From Thermoproteota archaeon (GTDB lineage: Archaea; Thermoproteota; Methanomethylicia; Methanomethylicales; B66-G16), in assembly GCA_003649085.1 (NCBI GenBank), contig QMQV01000027.1, forward strand, positions 1 through 16,620: 16,620 nucleotides of DNA, written 5' to 3'. Made by a program: the position numbers and the translations under genes. Every line of letters begins with the position of its first letter. Position 1 is the first letter of the stretch. Positions 6,904-13,531 of this stretch are shown piece by piece. Below the pieces are notes generated by a model. That model ran no database searches, was not told the origin of the DNA, and saw nothing but the letters and a program-made list of their open reading frames with translations.

Positions 6904-8042
6904 CCATTAAGCGCTTCTTCGAGATCCCTTAAAACCTCTTCTTTCACAAGTTTTCTTTCAACAGCTACAGACTTAAACTTCAAATACCCCTCGTGCAGAA
7001 CGCGATCCACCAAATCCTTTAGCTTAAAGCCTCCAATTAACAAGAGCAAGTCTATTTTATCAAAGCCTAGTTTAACATATCTAGGCTCAGCTACGTGAAT
7101 TAAGCTTAGCTTCGCCCTACCTTCAAGCCACGCCGTAACAGCTCTTATGAAGGTCTCGTGAGTTACGTCGCTTAAAAGACCTAGCAACGTGGGATACACG
7201 AAGAGGCACTGAGCGGAGTCAAGTTCGATGTCAAGTAACTTATTGATCGCAGCCACTCTCAACATGTTCTTAATGCTGCCATAAATCTCTAAGCTTGTGC
7301 TCAAAGCTAATAAGGGGGTAAAGTGCCTAATGTCAAGCTCCTTAGACGAATGCGCAAACCACTCTGCTTCTCCAACAAACCTATGTAATACCCTTAGCAT
7401 AACGCCTAAAGCTTGAAGACCTCTAAATGGCTTACCATACGCGTCAATAACCTCAAATTTCTCAAGCCTATCCCTACTCATGAGCGTTACGACATCAGCT
7501 GCACGTTTTCCAAGCAAATTTGCTAGCGCGCAATAAGCATTAAACATGTGAACTTCGGGCTCATCAGCTGAAGGCATGATGGCAAAAAACACTGTCTTAA
7601 CTCCATGATCTCTATAAAACTCTGCGAGCCTGCAAGCTATCCCACTGCTAAGACCATCATATGCAGCTGCCACGATAACAGCTAGCTTGGGCTTATGTAA
7701 ACCAGCCCTCTTAACTTCCTTGAAGAAGTTCCCGCCTCCGGCATTTTCATATGATAGAGGCCACAGAGAGGATATCTTTTCTCTTTCAAGGGTTTTTACG
7801 GCAGCTTTCCTTAGAACATCCTGTTTGAGGCCGAGCTTCTCCAAGATGGCAGTCAGCCCGTCAAATGAAGAATATATCAGCCCAACGCGAATCTTATCAC
7901 CTCTATGTTGCTCTATAAGCGGTAAAGCTGTCTCCACGCCTAAGCTGCCAATGCCTATAACCGACATCTCTGGATAATCAAGTTTAACCATGTTCACGTG
8001 TTTTTCGAGAGAAGCAAATAGTGCTTCAATGCTTTCGCGCAT
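6882..8042 (-). CDS. Divergent tubulin/FtsZ-fold-like protein with degraded GTP-binding motifs
   Basis: I use ATG 8040-8042 (386 aa) with a GAGGGG site at 8048-8053; a TTG directly before it is an alternative. Near residue 28, VIGIGSLGVETALPLI sits where T1 should be, but the glycine loop is reduced. A later VIVAAAYDGLSSGIACRLAEF followed by VKTVFFAIMP has the strand-loop-helix-strand shape of the T4 region, with GGGTGSG replaced by YDGLSSG. ELDIRHF may be the T7 remnant. The C-terminal KIDLLLLIGGFKLKDLVDRV parallels WVISLFAVAGRGKIEDLENI of the large neighbour. It lacks the coiled-coil insertion. I infer a non-hydrolysing partner or cap of that protein; the homology is weak by eye. Its 3' end overlaps the large gene tail-to-tail by 22 bp. 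Confidence 0.65.
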   Translation of the reverse strand: MRESIEALFASLEKHVNMVKLDYPEMSVIGIGSLGVETALPLIEQHRGDKIRVGLIYSSFDGLTAILEKLGLKQDVLRKAAVKTLEREKISSLWPLSYENAGGGNFFKEVKRAGLHKPKLAVIVAAAYDGLSSGIACRLAEFYRDHGVKTVFFAIMPSADEPEVHMFNAYCALANLLGKRAADVVTLMSRDRLEKFEVIDAYGKPFRGLQALGVMLRVLHRFVGEAEWFAHSSKELDIRHFTPLLALSTSLEIYGSIKNMLRVAAINKLLDIELDSAQCLFVYPTLLGLLSDVTHETFIRAVTAWLEGRAKLSLIHVAEPRYVKLGFDKIDLLLLIGGFKLKDLVDRVLHEGYLKFKSVAVERKLVKEEVLRDLEEALNGYLERFS

Positions 8043-8073
8043 CAAAGCCCCTCTTCTCTCAAGGTAGCTGAAA

Positions 8074-8094
8074 CTTATAAATAACCCTTATATG
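8074..8094. promoter_or_regulatory. Compact bidirectional promoter between the divergent tubulin-like gene and the membrane-protein operon
   Basis: On the plus strand CTTATAAATA (8074-8083) predicts a start near 8105, about ten bases before TTG 8115. On the minus strand CATATAAGG (8086-8094) predicts a start near 8063, leaving a leader with the ribosome site at 8048-8053. The two elements sit back to back, so RNA polymerase assembly on one may compete with the other. Confidence 0.45.
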
Positions 8095-8114
8095 AGCGGT
8101 TCTCAGTCAATTAA

Positions 8115-10523
8115 TTGATAGCTGTCTTAAACTTTGCCGGGGATGTGGTATTGGCTCAAGAAGCTGTCAGCCGCATCTCGATTGTCAAGCGCAGCTCACT
8201 TAAGCTCTTGATAGCGGCTGTCATAGGTTTAGACGTAGCTTTGAGCATGACAGCCATACCGCTGTTACCTTTTAACCAAGCAATATTCTTAGCTGGTGCA
8301 TTGGGCATAACGTTTGCGTTAATTGCTGTTAAGAAGCCTAGGGCGATAGCCGCCTTAGCTTCATTCGCTATGTTATGTTTGTCAATATACCACTTAAATT
8401 ACCTAGGCTTCCTTGGTTCTCTCTGCGAGTTTGGATTAGCTTTTAAAACATTAGCTATTGTCTGGTGTCTTGGGCTTTTGTTGAGCATAGCCTTCATCCT
8501 CGACACACCTCAGAAAGCGTTATCAGCTTTCATAGGCTTGTTAGCGTTCTTCTTGATGTTCACCAACCTTTACTATCTCGCAATACCGCTAATCATAGTT
8601 TCAGTGTTGATCTTTTCAGGCTTTAACCCATGGATTAGCTTATTCTACTACCTGGTCCTCTACATACCCTTCCAAGTGGTTTCATTTAGTATTGAAAAGC
8701 TTCAAGGACTTCTCTCTGAAAACTTCATGGATCTTCCTCCACTTCTCTACACGAAGCTCACAATCTATGAAGCTGTTCCGCCGCCTTTAAGTACCTTGAC
8801 AATTGAGGATTTGATAAACGCGTTGACTACTCATGCAGAGGAAGTTTCAGTGCAAGCTTTATCTAACTCCATGATTGTCTACGCCAACTCCGCTATAGCC
8901 TTGAGCGGCTTCGTGCTATTTATCGTAGCTAGCTTAACTGTAGCCAGGCTTACGTTAAAGAGCACGAAGATATTTGCTTCTTTAAAGTCGATCTACAAAT
9001 ACGCTGAAACTGTAGCCAAAGCTGCTGCGATGATAGCGTCTATCCTAATCTTCCACGTGTTAACAACTACCTTAGCAAGCTCATTAAACTACATCACGTA
9101 CTTAACTGACGTTACTTTGATATACTCCGTTTTCTTCGCTATAGCAGCTGGCTTCAGCGTCCTATTTTCAAACCTCATGCTCAGCGTTTTAGAGTCACAG
9201 GAGAGGTTTAGAGAGGAGCTTAAGAGCCTCCTATCCTCAATGGAGAAAGAATGTGAGAGGCTTTTAGGCATTTTAAGCGACGTGAAGAATTTGTTGCCGA
9301 TATCAGATGTTAGTCCAATAGAGAGGAGACTCGCGCTTCTACTTGATAAGTCGAGGACTTCAAAGTCTAAGCTCGGCTTAGCTGGCTTTTTGAAGTTAAA
9401 GAGCATTTCGCAAACAGCGCAGTCTGTTAAAACTGAGCTTGAGGATGTGAAGTCGATGTTAAACAACGCTCTATCCTCAATGTACCTTAGGAGGGCATCA
9501 GATTTAAAGGATGTCGTAGACTGGGCTAAGTCCATAGGCGTTGAAATATCCTTACCTGAAGGCGTTGACTTGTCGGTTAGTAATGAAGATGTCTTTAAGT
9601 CATGGGATGAAGAGAGGAAGGTAGAGGCCTTAAGAAACGTGAACAAAGCAGCTGAAGATGTTGCTAGAAGCCTTCTCAACCTATATGAGCAGATATACAA
9701 TACCATCAGGGGCTTAGTAGATCCAGCTCTCCCGCCTTCAAGCGCTGGGTATAACGTAATTAAGGCTTATCTTGATCAAGGAGACTCGTGGCTTGCTTTA
9801 AGAGAGGTCAAGGAAAGGTTAAACGAGTTTGAAGCGCAGTACGCTGGCAAGCTTAAGGACTTAAAGAGCAGGGTTGTCGAACTTGTAAGAAACTTTGAGA
9901 CAAAGTTCCTCAACGAGCTTATGACACCTTTCATCAGCGCTTTTGGCAAAGAAGCTTTTAAAGACGAACTTGAATCTGTTGAAACGATAAAATCTCTTGG
10001 AGCTGTTCTCGAAAAAGTCGACGAAATACCTGAACTAGTGAAAATGAACGTCACGTTAAGTGACTTGTATGCTAAGTCTATGGAGCTTTTAAAGAAGATC
10101 TACGATAAGGTTCTACAAGCTGAGAAAGCTGTAGATGAGAAGAGCCCGATACCGGGATATGACTGGGGCAAGGATGTGGAATTTTACACTAAGGTTAGGG
10201 AGGTGTTGACTGAAGAGCTTTATAACCCCTTAAATCCGCAGAGCATGTTAAATGCGTGCGAATACATATTGCTTGAGCTTGCCCCTAAGGGGCTTACTGT
10301 GTTGAAAAGGTATTTAGCTATGAGGGAGTTTATGGCAAACTACCCCGTAGCCGAGCTAATAATGTCTAATGAGCTTTCAAGGAAGGGTATGGTTAAGTTA
10401 GAGGATTTGCCATTTAGCAGCGAATACGCTAAGGAGTATATGAGGCTATACTTCACTAAGCACTTCACATCGTGTTCGCTAGATTCTAGAAGCTGGATTT
10501 TAAAGAAGAGAGCAGCTGCATGA
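8115..10523 (+). CDS. Polytopic membrane protein with large cytosolic helical/coiled-coil domain
   Basis: The 802-aa protein starts at TTG 8115; GTG 8145 or TTG 8151 (after GGGGAT) are also possible and would remove a ten- to twelve-residue lead. Residues about 28-185 hold five to seven hydrophobic segments. A loop of about 65 residues follows (LSENFMDLPPLLYTKLTIYE and on), then three more segments near 255-280, 298-320 and 330-355. From about 360 to the end the protein is soluble and helical, with heptad-like stretches such as RFREELKSLLSSMEKECERL and KLKDLKSRVVELVRNFETKF, so it probably lies in the cytosol. The family is not recognised. Its stop overlaps the next start by ATGA. Its placement beside the two tubulin-like genes suggests a membrane partner for them. 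Confidence 0.75.
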   Translation: MIAVLNFAGDVVLAQEAVSRISIVKRSSLKLLIAAVIGLDVALSMTAIPLLPFNQAIFLAGALGITFALIAVKKPRAIAALASFAMLCLSIYHLNYLGFLGSLCEFGLAFKTLAIVWCLGLLLSIAFILDTPQKALSAFIGLLAFFLMFTNLYYLAIPLIIVSVLIFSGFNPWISLFYYLVLYIPFQVVSFSIEKLQGLLSENFMDLPPLLYTKLTIYEAVPPPLSTLTIEDLINALTTHAEEVSVQALSNSMIVYANSAIALSGFVLFIVASLTVARLTLKSTKIFASLKSIYKYAETVAKAAAMIASILIFHVLTTTLASSLNYITYLTDVTLIYSVFFAIAAGFSVLFSNLMLSVLESQERFREELKSLLSSMEKECERLLGILSDVKNLLPISDVSPIERRLALLLDKSRTSKSKLGLAGFLKLKSISQTAQSVKTELEDVKSMLNNALSSMYLRRASDLKDVVDWAKSIGVEISLPEGVDLSVSNEDVFKSWDEERKVEALRNVNKAAEDVARSLLNLYEQIYNTIRGLVDPALPPSSAGYNVIKAYLDQGDSWLALREVKERLNEFEAQYAGKLKDLKSRVVELVRNFETKFLNELMTPFISAFGKEAFKDELESVETIKSLGAVLEKVDEIPELVKMNVTLSDLYAKSMELLKKIYDKVLQAEKAVDEKSPIPGYDWGKDVEFYTKVREVLTEELYNPLNPQSMLNACEYILLELAPKGLTVLKRYLAMREFMANYPVAELIMSNELSRKGMVKLEDLPFSSEYAKEYMRLYFTKHFTSCSLDSRSWILKKRAAA

Positions 10524-11443
10524 GGTGTTTTTTCTTGAAGGTCTTAAGCAGGAAAGTCGTGCTTAGAGGAGTTGGTGAAGTAGAGGTTGAGGTGCGCGAC
10601 GATAAGGTCTCTATATTCACCTCGAAGGGCTTTTTAAAGAAGCGTAAGGAAAGCGTTAAAGAGCTTTTAATAGACAAGGTTAAGGCTGTTAAACTTGAAA
10701 GCGATGTGCTGACCTTAGTGTGGCAAGATGGCTTTGAACACCAGGAAGTCTTCGAGGGAATACCTCCAAGAGGTTCCTTAGATTTAGCTGAAGTAGCTGA
10801 TGCCATAAAGTCTAAGTTAAAGGAGCTGTTAGATGCTGAGCGTAAGAAGAAGTTCTTATCTGATATCGTGCTCAACATCTTCGACATGTCATATAAGCTT
10901 TCTCTCGCTTTTTCAAAAATATGTAGCTTTGAAGAGTGGAATAGCTTAGAAGCCCTCGTTTCAGATATTGTGAGAAAAGCTCGGCTCATATCAGATGAGC
11001 TAAACGAGTTTAACCTTAACCTGAGCTTAAACCTAGAGGACTTTGAAAAAGCATTTGACGACTACAACCCGCCTGAGTTAGCTAAAGCTTGTTTTAAAGC
11101 AGCTAAACAACTCACATCAGCTTTGAGCTCGCTAGGCTCAATTTACATACCTAGGTTCAGCCCCAACACAGAATACCTAACTTACTTGTTGTCAGCTTAC
11201 TACGCTTTTGCTGATATGCTGTTATCCACGTCTTTAGGGTTGCCTAGAGATGCTGAGAAAGCATTAGACCATGTCAGGAAAATATCACTAGATGTGGAGT
11301 TACCATCTCTAGATGCAGGTAAACTGGAACAGTTAATTGCTAATAGCGATGTTAAAGGCATTGAAAAGGCTTTATCTGAGCTGCATGAAGAGGTCATTAA
11401 GAAAGTTAAAGCTTCTTTAAAGCTTCCAACAACCTCTTCTTAA
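10520..11443 (+). CDS. Cytosolic protein with PH-like N-terminal beta domain and helical C-terminus
   Basis: The 307-aa product is coupled to the membrane protein gene by the ATGA at 10520-10523. Residues about 8-80 alternate in short strands (VVLRGVGEVEVEVRDDKVSI, KVKAVKLESDVLTLVWQDG, HQEVFEG) and are followed by a helix (DLAEVADAIKSKLKELL); this strand series ending in a helix is the order of PH/GRAM-like domains that bind lipids or proteins. Residues about 100-300 are helical, including DIVRKARLISDELNEF. No signal peptide or membrane segment is seen. The family is unknown, and the PH-like reading is by pattern only. It may bridge the membrane protein to other parts of the system. The last 38 bases overlap the convergent DUF167 gene. 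Confidence 0.7.
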   Translation: MRCFFLKVLSRKVVLRGVGEVEVEVRDDKVSIFTSKGFLKKRKESVKELLIDKVKAVKLESDVLTLVWQDGFEHQEVFEGIPPRGSLDLAEVADAIKSKLKELLDAERKKKFLSDIVLNIFDMSYKLSLAFSKICSFEEWNSLEALVSDIVRKARLISDELNEFNLNLSLNLEDFEKAFDDYNPPELAKACFKAAKQLTSALSSLGSIYIPRFSPNTEYLTYLLSAYYAFADMLLSTSLGLPRDAEKALDHVRKISLDVELPSLDAGKLEQLIANSDVKGIEKALSELHEEVIKKVKASLKLPTTSS

Positions 11444-11705
11444 CCTCCTCAACTGTGACGCCTCGTACTTCAACAACTTTAACGCTATCTCTAACTCCAT
11501 AAATTATGTTAACGTGTTCTCTAGGGACTTTCAAGGTCTTTGTTAAAGCCTTTACAAGCGAAGCGTTAGCCCTGCCCTTAACCAGCGGCTCTACAGTGTA
11601 GTAAACCAGCTCATCGCCTTCCAATGAAAACCTATCTTCTCCTGATTGAGGCTTAACACATACCTTGACTCTAACAGCTTTCCCGAGGTCCTCTACAAAG
11701 CCCAT
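11406..11705 (-). CDS. DUF167 (YggU-type) protein
   Basis: The 99-aa product has the compact family pattern: VRVKVCVKPQSGEDRF near residues 10-25, a strand YYTVEPLVKGRANASLVKAL near 35-54, where family members keep a G-x-A-N-x-x-L core, and VNIIYGVRDSVKVVEVRG near 62-80 with the usual G-x-x-S-R/K-x-K-x-V motif. The function of this family is not established. It starts five bases after the stop of the phosphoribosyltransferase, so the two are probably co-transcribed. The 3' end runs 38 bp into the convergent PH-like gene. Confidence 0.85.
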   Translation of the reverse strand: MGFVEDLGKAVRVKVCVKPQSGEDRFSLEGDELVYYTVEPLVKGRANASLVKALTKTLKVPREHVNIIYGVRDSVKVVEVRGVTVEEVKKRLLEALKKL

Positions 11706-11710
11706 GACTT

Positions 11711-12379
11711 CTACGCCTTAGCCCACTTTTCAACCCCTTCCACAACAACCTTCTTAACCTGTTTTCGTTCCTCCATAACTGACATAACTTCTCTTAGCCA
11801 GTTTAAGTCTACATCAATTTCAAAGTACTTTCTAAGACCCTCCTTAATCTCTTCAAGAGTCCAAAGTTCCTTATCGGCCATAAGCCTTTGTACTAAAGTG
11901 GTCGTATCTTCGAAGTAGTTCCACGGGTAGATAAACCAAGTCCACTCTCTCACTTCTTCAGCGTAGAAATCTGGCTTAAACTTAGAGGTTACGATAAACT
12001 GCATAGTAGCTGTCTTAACTTCAGCTGGGTTAAACTGCTCGACGTATCGTTTTGAGACCATCAAGCTCTTACCAGTGTCCGTTATGTCGTCAAGCAACAA
12101 AACCTTCTTGCCAGCAAGATGATCTAACTTAACAGGATACTTGATTATAGCTTCATCTTTCGTCTTGCCAGTTTCAATCCAATGCTCTACCTTTAAGCTT
12201 ATCAAGTCCACGACGCCTAAAAAGTCGCACATAAGCCTAGCTGGAATCCAGCCTCCTCTAGCTAAGCCTACAATTGTATCAGGCTTAAAACCAGCTGCTT
12301 TGATTTTGCTCGCCAACTTCTTAGTCATGTTGTAGACATCTTCAAGAGTTAGATACTTGCATTTCATCGGTTGAACCAA
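11711..12379 (-). CDS. Purine-type phosphoribosyltransferase with C-terminal extension
   Basis: TTG 12379 is the likely start because GGGGTG at 12387-12392 lies seven bases before it; ATG 12367 is an alternative. Residues 1-150 form a type I phosphoribosyltransferase: DTIVGLARGGWIPARLMCD (near 37-55) and the PRPP motif KVLLLDDITDTGKSL (near 92-106). Motif and length match archaeal Gpt-like xanthine/hypoxanthine/guanine enzymes, which join a purine base to PRPP; the exact base is not certain. Residues about 160-222 (WTLEEIKEGLRKYFEIDV, then basic KQVKKVVVEGVEKWAKA) form an extra domain with helix-helix-hairpin order resembling a winged helix. The divergent neighbour is MTA phosphorylase, which releases adenine, so a salvage theme is likely. 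Confidence 0.82.
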   Translation of the reverse strand: MVQPMKCKYLTLEDVYNMTKKLASKIKAAGFKPDTIVGLARGGWIPARLMCDFLGVVDLISLKVEHWIETGKTKDEAIIKYPVKLDHLAGKKVLLLDDITDTGKSLMVSKRYVEQFNPAEVKTATMQFIVTSKFKPDFYAEEVREWTWFIYPWNYFEDTTTLVQRLMADKELWTLEEIKEGLRKYFEIDVDLNWLREVMSVMEERKQVKKVVVEGVEKWAKA

Positions 12380-12405
12380 ATAACAGCACCCCAGAAAATT
12401 CTACG

Positions 12406-12427
12406 TTAAAAGCTATATAGCTTTTAA
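12406..12427. repeat. Perfect 22-bp palindrome overlapping the phosphoribosyltransferase promoter
   Basis: The half-site TTAAAAGCTAT is followed at once by its exact reverse complement. On the minus strand the outer part (GCTTAAAAG, near 12420-12428) serves as a TATA-like box that would start transcription near 12398, just ahead of the ribosome site at 12387-12392. The palindrome could be an operator for a dimeric repressor, or an unusual symmetrical TATA region. No regulator gene is seen next to it. Confidence 0.6.
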
Positions 12428-12507
12428 GCACTTGCTAGAGCACATTTCAAACACGCTTTATTAGCTTACGCATGTGCTAAATACCGTTAGCTCAATTACT
12501 ATGAAAA

Positions 12508-12515
12508 GCTTAAAT
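12508..12515 (+). promoter_or_regulatory. TATA-like box for MTA phosphorylase, probable leaderless transcript
   Basis: GCTTAAAT centred near 12512 predicts a transcription start near 12539, within two bases of TTG 12541. No ribosome site precedes that TTG or the in-frame ATG at 12553, which fits a leaderless message. Confidence 0.45.
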
Positions 12516-12540
12516 CAAAGATACCTTACATACTGTTAGC

Positions 12541-13344
12541 TTGGCGACCCCGATGTCTCAACCTAAAGCTGAGATAGCGATTATAGGTGGTACTGGGCAC
12601 TACGACCCAGAGATATTAGAAGGCGCTGAGGAAGTTAAAGTCTATACTCCCTATGGAAGTCCTTCATGGCTCGTCGTCGGCGAATATAAAGGTAAGAAGG
12701 TAGCTTTCATACCTAGGCATGGTAGAAAACACGTTTTACCACCTCATCGAATAAACTATAAGGCCAATATCTGGGCTTTAAAAGAGCTTGGAGTAACCCG
12801 CATACTAGCTCCATCTGCTGTAGGTAGCTTAAGAGAGGAGCTTAAGCCAGGTGACATAGTCATACCAAGTCAGTTTATAGATTTCACCAAGAACAGAGAC
12901 TATACATTTTATGAAGGGGGCATCGTGGGGCACTTCTCGCTAGCAGACCCATTTTGCCCGGAGCTGACCGAGATAGTCTACAACACCGCAGTATCCTTGG
13001 GATTACCTGTTCACAGAGATAAAACCTACATCTGCATTGAAGGCCCCCGTTTTTCGACAAGAGCTGAGTCGAAGCTCTACAGGATGTGGGGGGCTGATGT
13101 CATAGGCATGACGTTAATTCCCGAAGCTATCTTAGCTAGGGAGCTTGAGATATGCTACTTACCCATCACTACGATAACGGACTACGATGTCTGGGCTGAA
13201 AAGCCTGTCACAGCCGAAGAAGTTGTCAAGACGCTTAGAGCAAACGTCGAGAAGGTGAATAAGCTGCTTAGGGAAGTCATACCCAAGATACCAAGCGAGC
13301 GAAACTGCGTATGCTCAAGAGCTAGTAAAGAGGCTTTAGTGTAA
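12541..13344 (+). CDS. mtnP: S-methyl-5'-thioadenosine phosphorylase
   Basis: This enzyme splits methylthioadenosine with phosphate into adenine and methylthioribose-1-phosphate in methionine and polyamine salvage. The 267-aa protein has the family order: AIIGGTGHYDPEILEG near 13-28, IPRHGRKHVLPPHRINYKAN near 59-78, APSAVGSL, IEGPRFSTRAES near 165-176, MWGADVIGMT with PEA, and the TDYDVW near 218-223 that sets MTA phosphorylases apart from purine nucleoside phosphorylases. C256-V-C258 near the end matches the Cys-x-Cys pair known from hyperthermophilic enzymes, where disulfides give heat stability. TTG 12541 is chosen from the promoter distance; ATG 12553 would remove four residues. It faces away from the phosphoribosyltransferase. 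Confidence 0.9.
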   Translation: MATPMSQPKAEIAIIGGTGHYDPEILEGAEEVKVYTPYGSPSWLVVGEYKGKKVAFIPRHGRKHVLPPHRINYKANIWALKELGVTRILAPSAVGSLREELKPGDIVIPSQFIDFTKNRDYTFYEGGIVGHFSLADPFCPELTEIVYNTAVSLGLPVHRDKTYICIEGPRFSTRAESKLYRMWGADVIGMTLIPEAILARELEICYLPITTITDYDVWAEKPVTAEEVVKTLRANVEKVNKLLREVIPKIPSERNCVCSRASKEALV

Positions 13345-13465
13345 GCGCGAGCTGTAGACCTAAAGGTCGTTGAAAGCTGTTCAGCTATCCTCTATAAAGC
13401 CTCTCTTAAACATTTTTACGCATAATACGAGTGAGGCTTTTAACTTTTACATTGTTTAAAGAAAG

Positions 13466-13475
13466 CTTTAAATAA
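13466..13475 (+). promoter_or_regulatory. TATA-like box for glutamine synthetase
   Basis: CTTTAAATAA preceded by GAAAG (a purine-rich BRE-like stretch) is centred near 13470. Transcription would start near 13496, leaving a leader of about 36 bases with a weak AGAGAGG site at 13515-13521. Apart from this promoter I see nothing in the 187-bp gap 13345-13531. Confidence 0.5.
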
Positions 13476-13531
13476 AATGTTTTAATTCTCTCAGGGAAAC
13501 TGTGAACAATGTTAAGAGAGGCTAGCGCTGT

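Noticed and set aside
6882..8042. Annotating this gene as a plain dehydrogenase or Rossmann protein from its GIGSLG start
   Set aside because: The later strand-loop-helix and C-terminal parts match the tubulin-like neighbour better, and no dehydrogenase catalytic motif is present; still only moderately sure.
9089..9706. Open minus-strand frame of 205 codons inside the polytopic membrane protein gene
   Set aside because: Serine- and leucine-rich translation typical of the antisense of a helical, lysine/glutamate-rich gene; no ribosome site and no family motif, while the plus-strand gene is continuous.
10486..10989. Minus-strand frame of 167 codons at the junction of the membrane and PH-like genes
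   Set aside because: Serine-rich antisense translation, and the plus strand has the ATGA coupling that supports real genes there.
12439..12478. AGCACAT / ATGTGCT inverted repeat upstream of MTA phosphorylase
   Set aside because: Only seven bases with a 26-base spacer; likely by chance compared with the nearby 22-bp perfect palindrome.
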